A model generated the notes under the pieces. That model was not told the origin of the DNA. It ran no database searches and saw nothing but the letters and a program-made list of their open reading frames with translations. A stretch of DNA of 64,000 bases from Epithemia pelagica (lineage: Eukaryota > Bacillariophyta > Bacillariophyceae > Surirellales > Surirellaceae): NCBI GenBank assembly GCA_946965045.2, contig OX337238.1, positions 930,001-994,000 of the forward strand. Reading direction: 5' to 3'. The position numbers were made by a program, and so were the translations under genes. How positions within the stretch are numbered: position 1 is the stretch's first letter; every line of letters begins with the position of its first letter. Shown one piece after another: positions 1-10,410 of this stretch.

Positions 1-1677
1 TTTGATCCTCACGTTACTCCAAGCGAAGCGCTCGGTGCTCGAATTGTGAAGGGCTATTTTGCGGCAACGGCTCTCAAGGCTGTAAGCACTGCCGACGTCA
101 TCAGTATGATAGCAGGAGAGGGAGATGAACGTCGACGGCCTATTGTTGTGCATATTGATGAGCACGGTCAATACGCTAGCCAGTGTGCAGAATATTTAAA
201 ACAGTCAAGTGGCGGGGATGGCGACGAGAACAAGGTCTTCATCGAACAAGGTCGACAAAGAATTGTCAAAATGGTCGATGAGTTGGTTGCTATTGCCACC
301 ACTCAAGTCGCAAACCGACACCTGACACTCGTTGTTGTGTTGTCCGGAACGTCCTTTGGAGACGTCTCACCAAAACGCAACTCTATGTACCAACTCTTTC
401 CGTTGAAGCTTCCTGTGCTCAATCCCCAGATGTGCCGTGAACTTGCATCTGACAGCATCGATTCACAGATTGCGCGTGTTAAAGCGAGAAATCTAAATAT
501 CGAATTGCCTGACAAAGCAACTACAGTCAATTCGCCACTGTTCAAGGTAGCATTGGCTGATACAGGCGGGTTGCCCGGTTGGGTTGTGGAACTGGGAAGA
601 TTGGGGTGTAATCCAAATGTTTGGAAGCCAGAAAACTACGTCAGTTCAATCCACGATGCTGTCAAGCGATACCTTAAGAAACCAAACCCCGAACAGGTAG
701 CAATATCAGTGTTGGTTGGATTTGCGCGCCCCCCACTCATGTTGTCGTCGGAATTACTCGGTGGGGATGCCCAAACCTCGGGAAACAAAAGGAAGCGTGA
801 TGCATGGACAGTACAAGATGCTTCCGACAGCGGCAGTGTCAATGTCGTTGAAAGCACAACGGAAAAGTCCATAGAAATCAGAATTCCAGCAGCTGTGATG
901 GCGTCGTACGCATCGTACGAGAATGTAAGTGTCCCATGCGATATTCCGACGTTATGTTGTGCCGTATCCAAAATGGATGCTTGGACATGGCAACGATTCG
1001 AATCTGCGCATATCTGCTACCTAGCAGCGGTGCTTCATGCCATTGCTGAAACAAAAGAGCAGTTCTGGACTCGCAAAGGTCACACGGTGACACTTTCAAA
1101 TGTTCTCGTTGGCGTTTCGCCCTCCAACCATCAGAGTCTTAAGAAGGTGTTCACTCCGCAAGATTCGTTCGATGCATTAGATATCATCAAGGATAAAGAG
1201 CAATGCATTCGAAGAGCAAATGCAAGGTCAAAGGTGCACGGAGTTGACACGAAAGACTTGGACCACATGCACCAGGCCCTGGATGGTACACCGATCATTG
1301 ATGCTTATGTCAATTTGAAGCTTCGTGATGAAGGAACCTTGGCTGCAGCCGCTGCTTCAAGTGCAGCCGCTGCAACAGTGGATGAAACTACGACTCTCTT
1401 CGTCCAGTACAAGCATAGCAAATTGGAGTCAGATGCACAGGTAAAAGTTTCTGAAATGAATGAAACAGTCACGAAATTGGAGACCTATTTATCGGGACCA
1501 GGCAAGTGGAGCGGGCGTCCTTGGATCTTCCTATGGGTCACCAACCGCGCCATCGTCGACGATGCAACAACTCCTCATCCAAATTTGCTCTGGGTTGGGA
1601 AGGATAAGCTGATAGACCATGCTCCCTTGATTGGAAGACGTGGCCTGATTCCTAAGGAGGAAGAGCGAAGTGATTAA
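1..1677 (+). CDS. Crinkler (CRN/RHS)-like NTPase-nuclease protein, 5' partial
   Basis: The frame is open from base 1 (558 codons plus a TAA stop), so the N-terminus lies outside the window. A beta-strand ending in Asp-Glu (V-V-H-I-D-E-H-G, D53-E54 of the visible part) looks like the Walker B of a STAND/AAA-like P-loop NTPase; the Walker A would be upstream of the window. Near the C-terminus, P-I-I-D (D434) followed 35 residues later by F-V-Q-Y-K (Q469, K471) resembles the D...(E/Q)xK core of PD-(D/E)xK nucleases. This NTPase-plus-REase layout is known for crinkler/RHS-type eukaryotic proteins, which occur in oomycetes, algae and other protists as effectors or mobile-element-derived conflict proteins. 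An Ala-rich stretch (about 446-458) interrupts the nuclease region. Family assignment is inference from motifs; nuclease activity is not shown. No intron is needed. It stands alone upstream of a Kelch pseudogene. Confidence 0.55.
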   Translation, partial: FDPHVTPSEALGARIVKGYFAATALKAVSTADVISMIAGEGDERRRPIVVHIDEHGQYASQCAEYLKQSSGGDGDENKVFIEQGRQRIVKMVDELVAIATTQVANRHLTLVVVLSGTSFGDVSPKRNSMYQLFPLKLPVLNPQMCRELASDSIDSQIARVKARNLNIELPDKATTVNSPLFKVALADTGGLPGWVVELGRLGCNPNVWKPENYVSSIHDAVKRYLKKPNPEQVAISVLVGFARPPLMLSSELLGGDAQTSGNKRKRDAWTVQDASDSGSVNVVESTTEKSIEIRIPAAVMASYASYENVSVPCDIPTLCCAVSKMDAWTWQRFESAHICYLAAVLHAIAETKEQFWTRKGHTVTLSNVLVGVSPSNHQSLKKVFTPQDSFDALDIIKDKEQCIRRANARSKVHGVDTKDLDHMHQALDGTPIIDAYVNLKLRDEGTLAAAAASSAAAATVDETTTLFVQYKHSKLESDAQVKVSEMNETVTKLETYLSGPGKWSGRPWIFLWVTNRAIVDDATTPHPNLLWVGKDKLIDHAPLIGRRGLIPKEEERSD

Positions 1678-2152
1678 GATTAACGTTCAAGTGTTTACCG
1701 TTGAAGTTCGGCCCAATCGATCAGGGCCAATACTAGCTGCTGCTGCTGCTACTCCTTGGCATTGTGGGTATCGCTCGGCGAAGAAATGACCAGAGCCACC
1801 AGTGCCAACACAGTGCGAGCATATCCCATTAGATTGGGAATGTACATGAGAACCGGCCACGAAGAAGAACTAGTGGAATTCCTCTTCCGGCTAGTTGGGT
1901 GCTTGTTGTCCGTGGCCATGGTGCGTGAGATGATGATTTTTGAGCATTTGGGATCGGCTGCTCCATTCCTATTACTCCTATATAGTCTTATTGCGATCTT
2001 GGAGTAATCCTCATACATTTGGACTCCTAGCAGCTCCTAGGGAGTCGATAGTGCGACTAAAAGATACCCAGAGACATAGACACGGCCATCTTTGGAGTCA
2101 TTCATCCATCACAAAAGTCTGTGCTGGAGCGGGAGACCATACGAAACAGGCA
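1678..2152. other. Intergenic, no gene seen
   Basis: This stretch separates the crinkler-like gene from the decayed Kelch gene. It holds a short GCT microsatellite (about 1740-1750) and two copies of the 7-mer TACTCCT (1750, 1973) that recurs in non-coding DNA of this window. Small overlapping open frames on both strands show no recognisable protein. Confidence 0.5.
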
Positions 2153-3329
2153 ATGACATTGCAAGTGCAAGCATCTCAGTCAGGCCTTGTCTTTTCCGAC
2201 AGTGGCAACAACAACAGCCAGGTACCAGCAGGATGGAAGATTAATGACTGGCCTTCTCTATTGGGTGGATGGCGTTGTGGACATGCGTCGGTTGTGGTAG
2301 ATCCTCCTTAACTCAAGGACCACAGCCACGAGGCACAGACGGTCGTTCTCCTGGGAGGACATAATCCAAGTCAAGGCCCTATGAATTCTGTTCTGGTATT
2401 GAATTTGTCAGACGAACACAAACAGTGGCGCGCAGGACCAACCATGAACAGCAACAGAGGCTCTCCTGCAGCTGTGGTGTGCAACCGAGGAGTGTACGTC
2501 ATGGGAGGAAACAATGGATTTTTCAGGCTTGGACAGCATCGAACGGATGGATGTTCAAGACTTGTTGCAAACAACGTTATCGACGAACAACAACACTACT
2601 ACTTCAGGGCATTGGACGACGTTGAATTGTCGATTGTCTACTATACGAAATGGATGTTCAGCAGTTGCTGTTCACGATCGATACATTGTAGTCATGGGTG
2701 GACACAATATGGATGAACACGATGGAAGCTTTGTGTCGTCCGTCGATATGATCGATACGGCCACACGAAACAACAACCATACAGTCATTTCCGGACCATC
2801 CATGACGATTGCTCGTGGATATTTTGCAAGTGCTGTCGTTGGTCATTGCATCTATGTTGTTGGAGGCCCCGATATGCTTTCGGATGAGCTCACCTCGGTG
2901 GAGGTTTCGGAGTTTCAGGATCCTTTGGAGACCACAGAGACTGCAGTAGCAGTAGGACAAGTCTTTCCCTCCTCGTGTGCTTGGACAACTCACATGGATC
3001 TCAAGCTTTCGGACCCACAGATGGACCAGCATGCCGTTGTAGCTCTGGGATCCTGTCTGTTGGTTACTTCCGCCAACGCGCAAGCCTCTGTTCAAGTCAT
3101 GGATACATCTCGTAAGCAGCATGTGTGGAACCTGCCACTGTTCCAACAGGAACGGTTTGGCTGCACTGAAGTGGCATTTTCGAATGGCATTGCCATGATT
3201 AGCGGATTACAAGTTGATTCTTGTGAGACACTCTCTTTGATGGACAAGAACACATGGTGTTTTCGTCGACTGTTGGAGATGGTGTCCAACGGACGCGGTA
3301 TCGAATGCAAACACATGTATATCAAATAA
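2153..3329 (+). pseudogene. Kelch-repeat protein pseudogene
   Basis: The conceptual product matches the two other Kelch proteins in this window (15080 and 41135) along its length: L-L-G-G-W-R-C-x-H-A-S-V-V-V, then repeated blade motifs ending in G-G, then D-S-I-E-R and W-T-T-L-N-C landmarks. It starts at an ATG equivalent to theirs. Two lesions break it. An in-frame TAA lies at 2309-2311. A +1 shift lies at a run of five T (2519-2523), where the paralogues predict a run one base shorter; the reading frame moves there and continues open to 3329. The last blade has lost its glycine pair, and no coiled-coil exon follows. Single-base lesions could in principle be assembly errors, but divergence from the intact copies supports decay. 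Confidence 0.7.
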
Positions 3330-4208
3330 TCTTCCCCAATTTATACCCTGGACCTCCTTGACGAGCGACAGCCACAATTCGTGACGAAAGCAAATGAGAA
3401 AATGAACGCCACACATGCGTTACACATGTCCTCCGTGCGGTTGTGTTATGGAGTGGTTGCCTTACATTTTGACCAATCAAGATCATACCAATCGTTCGAA
3501 TAGTTCATGCCAACTCAAGTAGAATCAAAATGTTGCAAAAGGCTTTCCAGGAGGCTCTTGCGGCTTCTGTTCGCTATATAGATTGTTGCCGTCGTTTTCT
3601 TGTACCCAGGAGGCCGTACTGGCACAATTTTCGTTGATGATTCGTACTAGTACTCCATATTCGGGGCTTTTTACGTAGGGAACGGGTTTGCAACCATTAC
3701 ACACATGGGAAACGTCCTAGCGCTTGTGGATAGTTGGGTTTGATATTGGTGCGTCGCCCGCGTCTCTTTCTCCTTTGTTCATCTTCGTCGGTAGCTCAAA
3801 CAAGATTATATTGTGAGCTACTCCAACTGCAGGTTGAGGTACTCGTGGATCGGATTCGGATTCGTAGAACTGGTAGCCTCTATTCGAAACTGAGGAGTCG
3901 CGTAAGAGACGCAGACAGAACAAATGAAAATTGTCCCGACCGCGGAGTTTTTCATTCCATGTTCCGTGTTCCGTGTCGTAATCCGTAATCCCGTGCCTGT
4001 ATGGTTTTTATTATAGTGTAGAAGATATACACACATCAAATTGAAGAACCCAACCTTATATTATTGCCCATTCCACCAGATTAGTATAGCCCATCCAATA
4101 TTTGCGTCATCACCAATCACGCTACGAAAACAAAACGAAGCAAGATCACATTCACATCTCACATCGAGGCTTCGGTACCGAGGGAATTACGAAATACCTC
4201 CATGGGAG
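3330..4208. other. Intergenic / 5' region of the esterase-ABC gene
   Basis: No protein is recognisable here. It includes short direct repeats around 3960-3990 and a GTACTAGTAC palindrome near 3646. The frame of the downstream gene stays open back to 4017 but has no ATG before 4209. A missing upstream exon encoding a signal peptide could lie here but cannot be identified by eye. Confidence 0.4.
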
Positions 4209-7200
4209 ATGGGATCTCTGGAATGGATTTCACTTGATGGAATCGCTCAATGTGGGGATGGAACTACAGCGAGTCTGTATCAGGATTGGTCAATTTTGGA
4301 AGAGAGGAATCGGCCATCGCCACACAGCTATCTGCTTGTTTTTCTTGGTGGCGGTGCCTGCAGCACCGAAGAAGAATGCAATGAAGTATGGAAAAGTGAT
4401 CCATTCCGACTGTCGTCCAACTACGCTCCAAACCGAATTACTGGGCAAACCATCCTATCGAACGATCTGAGCATCAACCCTTCCATGTACCAGTTCGGCA
4501 AAATTGCAACGTATTACTGTTCTCAAGATCTATATCTCGGATCTGGCGTTATGGAAAGTGGACTTATACGTGACGGAGAACGGCATTTTCAAGGAGTACT
4601 TGACTATTTTGTTCGACAACTTCAAGTACAATCTGAACCATCGACTGTCGCGCAACTAGTTGTTGTTGGTCAGTCGGCCGGTGGCATTGGGGTATTAAAT
4701 CATTTGGACCAGATTCGTCAAGTGGCAGCAACGGTAGGGGCTCAAGAGCTCAAGGTCATTGCCGATTCTTCATTGATCAGCGACCAGTACTCCTTGCCTC
4801 GGAATCCCCATTTCTTGGACTACGCCATTCACCCCCTCTGTAATCAGACTTGGAATTTCATGCACAAAGACTTGACATCACTTCCATGTTGTGCATCGAC
4901 GCATTGTCTGAGTCGACAGGGCATCTTTCTTCCTGCATCACCTCAAGAACAGACAGTGGAAGAATCGTTTCTTTTGTTAGATTCGACACACGATGCCATA
5001 GCTCTTTTGGAAGCAATGAAAGAATACAGGTCTACCAGTGGTGCAAGCATCAGCGATCATCTGGAACGATACAGTGCGGTAGGGGAGATTGCGGGATCTC
5101 GCATTCGAGCGACGGAAGAAACTGTTTTATGGGATCTCTTGGGCAATCCAGATTCGTGTGCTTCTTCTTCCTCTTTTCGAAGCATGACAACGGAAACTGT
5201 CCAGCCGGATGTTCTACCGCAATTGGCTTGGGAAATGCCTTCCTGTCTGATTCATGGGTTCATATTCCCCTCATTGGAACTCCAACATCTGAGTTGTATG
5301 GATTACGGAAATGACAAAATGCTGGACGGAGTAGGTCACTCCGAGCACCTGCGAGAGGTTTGTCGAGAAAGTGGTGCCGGTCGAACGGGTACTGTGGGAG
5401 ACCTAGGCATGACACTGTGGTTCGACATTGATACTTGGGAACGTGCGTCTGTGAATGGAACGTCCATCAAGGACACTATTGAAACATTTATTTCCGGAGG
5501 TGGCGTTCCCTCAATCCTAGGTGGCGACAGTGGTGAAACTGTGGGTGTGTTGCTAGACGATTGTGCCGGTCCCAACTGCGTTGTGGACAATATACAGCAT
5601 GCCTGTCAGTCCCTTTTGGAACTGGAGAACACGTACCATGAAGTCAACCAAGCACTGAGAATAATCTGGTTCATATATATTGGGTTAATAGTGCTTCTGG
5701 GCATTTTACTTCAGACCAACTGGGAAGGTTCCTTCGTGTCCAGACTGCTTGGTTCCTGGTCTACCACGGCATCGCGGTTTATCCAAGCAGTGTTTCTGGG
5801 TCAGCCGAAAGATAAAAAGTCTGTCGTGACGGGGGTTCGAATGGCTAATTTGTCCGTTAAGCTCAAGTCAACCGGTCGAACGCTTGTCAAGAATGTTACC
5901 ATCGATCTCAAACCAGGAAGTGTGAACGGGCTCTTGGGACGATCTGGTTCTGGAAAATCGACATTGGTATGTCCCTTTCCGCCAAGAGTATGAAAATGAC
6001 GATGTCGGTTCCATTCCCCTTACTTCACGACGTTCGCTGTGCTTTCCTTGTCTTTTTGTTTCTTTTCATTTCACGTAACACAGTTGGGGGCCATCAGTGG
6101 GCAAACAAGTACCGGTGTTGAACTTGATTCCGAAAGTGATATCAAACTGAACATTGATGGAACCACGTACCTCCGTCAGCACGATCTTGTGACCATGGAG
6201 AATTTGACACCATCACTATACCTTGAAACATGCTCCGCACTATACGGTGCGGATCCGGCACAGTTGGAGCAAGTTCAACGGTTTGTTCAGCCATTCTTTC
6301 CCAGGGAGGAGGCAGACATCGAAGACGAGGAGGACTATGACGGAACCGAAACGACTGAGTTCAGCGTCCCCCGTGATCCATCGACCCGCCATAGTCCGAA
6401 TGGTCCTCAGTCAGTGAAGATGAAGGACGAAGAGGAACAAGGATCATCATCTCTAACGTTTGAAAAGAGCTTGTTCTTTGATGAGGATCCAACAGAGGCT
6501 GCTGGCCTTTCTAGTGGGGTACGTGCCTCGACTTTGACTGGGGGAAATAAGGATCAAAAGAAAAGTACAATGCCTACCCATGGACCATTTGAGAACAGCA
6601 AAATAATAAATTGCAGTGGAGGGCAAAGGCGCGTCTTAGCTGTGGCTGCAGCACTCTTGACGGACCCGTCAGTTTTATTGCTCGATGAGGTAAGTCCATT
6701 GTGTTCCTTGACACATTGTCGTCGCAATCTCCTCTCAATCCTTCTTTGACTACAGCCCCTTTCCGGTTTGGACAGTGTCGCGTGTGAGCAGCTGATGGAA
6801 TTGCTGCAAATGGTAGCAAATGAGCAGGAAAGAACAATCTTGGTGACTCTTCATCAACCATCTGATACGATTCTTGGGTACCTCCACGAAGTAGTGGTGC
6901 TGAAACAGGGTAAAGTCGTACTGGATGAGAACATGGAAGTGATACAAAATGCTCTCGCAATCAATGGAAACAATCGGTTGGGGTCCTCAGAATTGATCCA
7001 CCGAGTTGTGAAGTACGGAAAGGTATCAAGATCTATAGATGACTGCATTGCCCATTGTAGAGAGGAACGGGAGGCTTCAACACATTCCTTGGCCCTTCCT
7101 CGTGAGTGCATGACTCCGCTAAAAGACAAGCGACACCCACTCGCTCAAGTCATGGCCTTGGGGCGGAGACTTCGACTCAACTATGGCTTCAATTACGCCG

Positions 7201-8033
7201 ATTTGGTCGCCTTGCCTGTCTGTTTTTCCATTTTGGCCTTTTCCCTCAACTTTGATCCTGATGCGCCCACAACTATCTTTATGGGATGCATGGTCATGTT
7301 CTTCATTCCCATTGTATTGTTTCAGCACCATCTGCATCTCAGCTGGGACATTTGGCGGACGCATCGATGGGAACTAGATGATCGCCGAATCTCCATTGCC
7401 TCTTTCCAAATCGCATCTGTTGCCTTTTCCCTTGCTATGCCACTCCTCGCCATTGCCGGCTCTCTAGCCATGGTGTACAGCATATTGGGCTGGGATTGGG
7501 CCTCGTATCCCAATCAGGCTCTCTTCGGTTTGGTCTTTTTGATTGTCATTATCAAGTTCGGTCGCACCTTGATTTTACTCCGCAATGGGAACTATACTAC
7601 TTTCATGAGGATCTACTTGTTGTGTATTTTCCTCTTTGTGGTATTTGGTGGACTCGTGAGTACACCAAATCAAGCTCCGGAGAGTTTGCGGTGGCTCTTT
7701 GGGCTTTCTTTTGCATTTTGGGCCTTTTCGGGCATTTTAACATCGCAATTCGAACACAATGGTCAAATTGGTGAGGAGCCCTGCATGAGCTTTGCCTCTT
7801 GTGTGGTGTCGGATGGCAATTTTTTGGCCGCACAGTCTGGATTTTGGCCCTTTTCCAACACGCGTCGTGCCTTGAATGTCTTGTCGTCGTTGTATGTGGT
7901 CTTTTTGGTATCAGAGTATATGTTGCTACGATATTGCCGTGCGCAATTTCTCGATCCGAGCAGTGTCCAAAAACTGGATAAGCGAAGAACTGCAACTCGG
8001 AAACAGAGTCAACTATCTTTTCCGAGAGTATGA
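4209..8033 (+). CDS. Notum/pectin-acetylesterase domain fused to an ABCG-type half transporter
   Basis: Exons 4209..5966, 6084..6689 and 6756..8033 give 1213 residues; both introns (117 and 66 bp) are GT-AG and phase 0. Residues 1-480 match the pectin acetylesterase/Notum family: A-Q-C-G-D-G-T, L-V-F-L-G-G-G-A-C, the nucleophile elbow G-Q-S-A-G-G (S156), A-D-S (D186) and S-C-L-I-H (H349) as a likely triad. A hydrophobic helix (about 482-505) follows, then a nucleotide-binding domain: Walker A G-R-S-G-S-G-K-S-T, an acidic insertion of about 110 residues, signature C-S-G-G-Q-R-R (C763), Walker B L-L-L-D-E, D-loop L-S-G-L-D, and H-loop L-H-Q-P-S (about 821). Six or seven membrane helices follow (about 930-1205). 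Order NBD-TMD is the ABCG type. Topology suggests an esterase outside the membrane tethered to a transporter; substrate unknown. The ATG at 4209 aligns with the ATG of the duplicate at 10411. No clear signal peptide is visible, so an upstream exon is possible. Confidence 0.8.
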
Positions 8034-10410
8034 AAACGTAAACTCGAAGCCCACGTAACTTGATGGAGTGGTTTGATCATTATCTTTGAGGTACTTGGGG
8101 TGCCTCTACTTGGCCGTTCGGTCGTGTGGAATCCAGACAATAATGCCCGTCTTGTTGTTGATAGGAGATGGGAGGATATTTTCTTCTCCTCGTGACTTCC
8201 CTTTCCCTGCCGTAAGTCAAAGGAAGGAAGAGCCAAAAACGATAGATGCGTCCCTTTGCCTTAACCCAGCTTTGCACCATCTCCATTCTCCATCTCCAAT
8301 AGCAAATCCGAGAAAGCGAAGAAATTCGATGCGATCGTGATGGATCGTGGAGTTTAACACGTACTCGGAACTCGGAAGCTCTAAAATCTCAGGCTTAACT
8401 AAAATCTTATCTCTCTTTCTTAAGTAGTCTCGAATCAACTTTTTTAAATATAGTGGGCTTATATATGGAGGCTATTGGCGTTGGCGAGCTCATCTAAAGC
8501 CCCTCGCCAGTCGCTCTTTCAGTTTTCGTTTCGGAGAACAGCCTAAGTAGCCACTTCTTACTACTTCTTTGATTTGGACGATTTTTCAGTGAGGCAACTC
8601 TTCGAAAACAACATACTCTCGTAGTATCCGAACAAAATACAACGGTGAGTAAAACTACGTAGCTCCTGGTACATTCCTACCATACTTTAGACCTCATAGT
8701 AGGTTGGCATCCACAAGACGATACCTTTGCTACCTATCTTTCTTTTCCTATGTGGTCCAACCTCCAACACGTCTAAGTACTCCTAGAGGAATATGGCTGG
8801 CATTTGCAGATGGCCGTAAGAAATGAACTTACAACGTGGGATTATCATTGAGTGTGATTCAAACAGCAATCAAACAAGAATGGGACGACAAACTTGGCTA
8901 GAATAGACCTGGCTAGTGGCAAAGAAGAATAGACCCAACGAAAAGACATCCTATTAGCGCAGTGGACCATACACACACAAAACAAGAAATGCTGGTTCTA
9001 TGACACTGCCTTGCGACAATCAAAACAATTCTAGCTCTAAACAAGGCGTATCATTGTACGAGGACCAACTCAAGCACTACCACCACCAGGAGCATCCCAA
9101 CTGGAGGGAGCCCGGTGCCACCGAGGGAAGAGGCCCATTCCAGGATGCACCACAAGTGGGACAATGACTGGCATCCAATAGAGTGGCATCTTGTTGAAAA
9201 ATAATTGAGGAGCTGTTGGATGGAGTTGTATTCGTGGTGGTGGTACTTGTCGTCGTGGCCATGCTTATTGGCAAACGCAAGAGACTCCACAAATGGCGAC
9301 AATGGGCCATGCTTGGAAGGTTCTTGTTTGGTCAGCCGTTATAGGCGTGAATGACAACATGGAAGACAACATGTTGTTGTTGTGGTTGGTGTTGGGTGTG
9401 TTGTTGTATGTCGATGTGGAAAAAATCTCGTGCAGGTCCCTTCTTAAAATAGAGAATGAATTAGATATAGCTACTAGAAAGCACATATAACACAATGTAT
9501 GTCACTACTGCTTTTGTGCTTACTGTTGCTCCATACTTGCGAAAAGAAGGCCTCTGTTTTGTCTTTTAATCGTTGATTGTTGTGTGCTAACGTGCCAAAC
9601 CAAGCTGTTTTGGAGTGGTAAGCTATCTTAAGCTGCACTTCTCCCACCACATCCACCACTTCATATCGCTTTTAATACTGCTGAAGGAGAATAGGAAGCA
9701 GTATCAGGGCGTGAGAAAGTGTAATGGACAAGAAGGAGCAAAAACGGAGCAGCACAGTCAACATTGAAGAAAAGCCACGTAGCATCTCAGATGAACGACT
9801 TCATCTCTACCAATCCTTCGATTTTCCCCACGAAACTTAAAAATCGTGTATATTGCATACATTTTGCGACACGCACAAAGCTTCGACCTCTATCAGTGTC
9901 CTCGTCTGATGAACGGTGGTATCCAAAGCGGAGCGTCATGGCGAGGTTGTGATTTTATTATCTAGCTTAACCATGCAGTACGTGAAATGAAAAATGTGAG
10001 AAAAGTTGTATTTCAGTCATGAAGTACACTTACTTTCATAGTGCAGAGTTGTATTTTTGGTATGGGTTTGCGCAACTGAGAGGGCAACTTTTAGTTGTAC
10101 GGCATACTCTCGCAACTATAAGCTAGAGGCACACTATGAAGTACGAAGACATACTCCTGATGGGACTGACTGGACTGATGCATACTCCTGCATCCACTAT
10201 AATACTACGCGATTCGAGACCCAGTCAAGAAGAATACTACTGCAGTTGTATTTTTGCGTTATTCGAAATATATATAGGAGTATTATGATTACAAAAGTTT
10301 GCTACCTGTGTATGTTACGAATGCGAGGTTCACAAGATTGAAGATTGGTCACAGACGAGAAAGACGATCAAGGTCCCTCACATATTTCATACTCCTTGGT
10401 TCTTTTTCTA
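8034..10410. other. Long intergenic stretch, no gene seen
   Basis: About 2.4 kb between the two esterase-ABC copies. It contains AT-rich TATA-like sequence (about 8445-8470), GT-rich microsatellite-like DNA (9360-9420) and five copies of the 7-mer TACTCCT or its complement (8778, 10152, 10183, 10276, 10390). The last four cluster just upstream of the duplicate gene. Short open frames (for example 9265-9495 minus) have no recognisable product. Confidence 0.45.
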
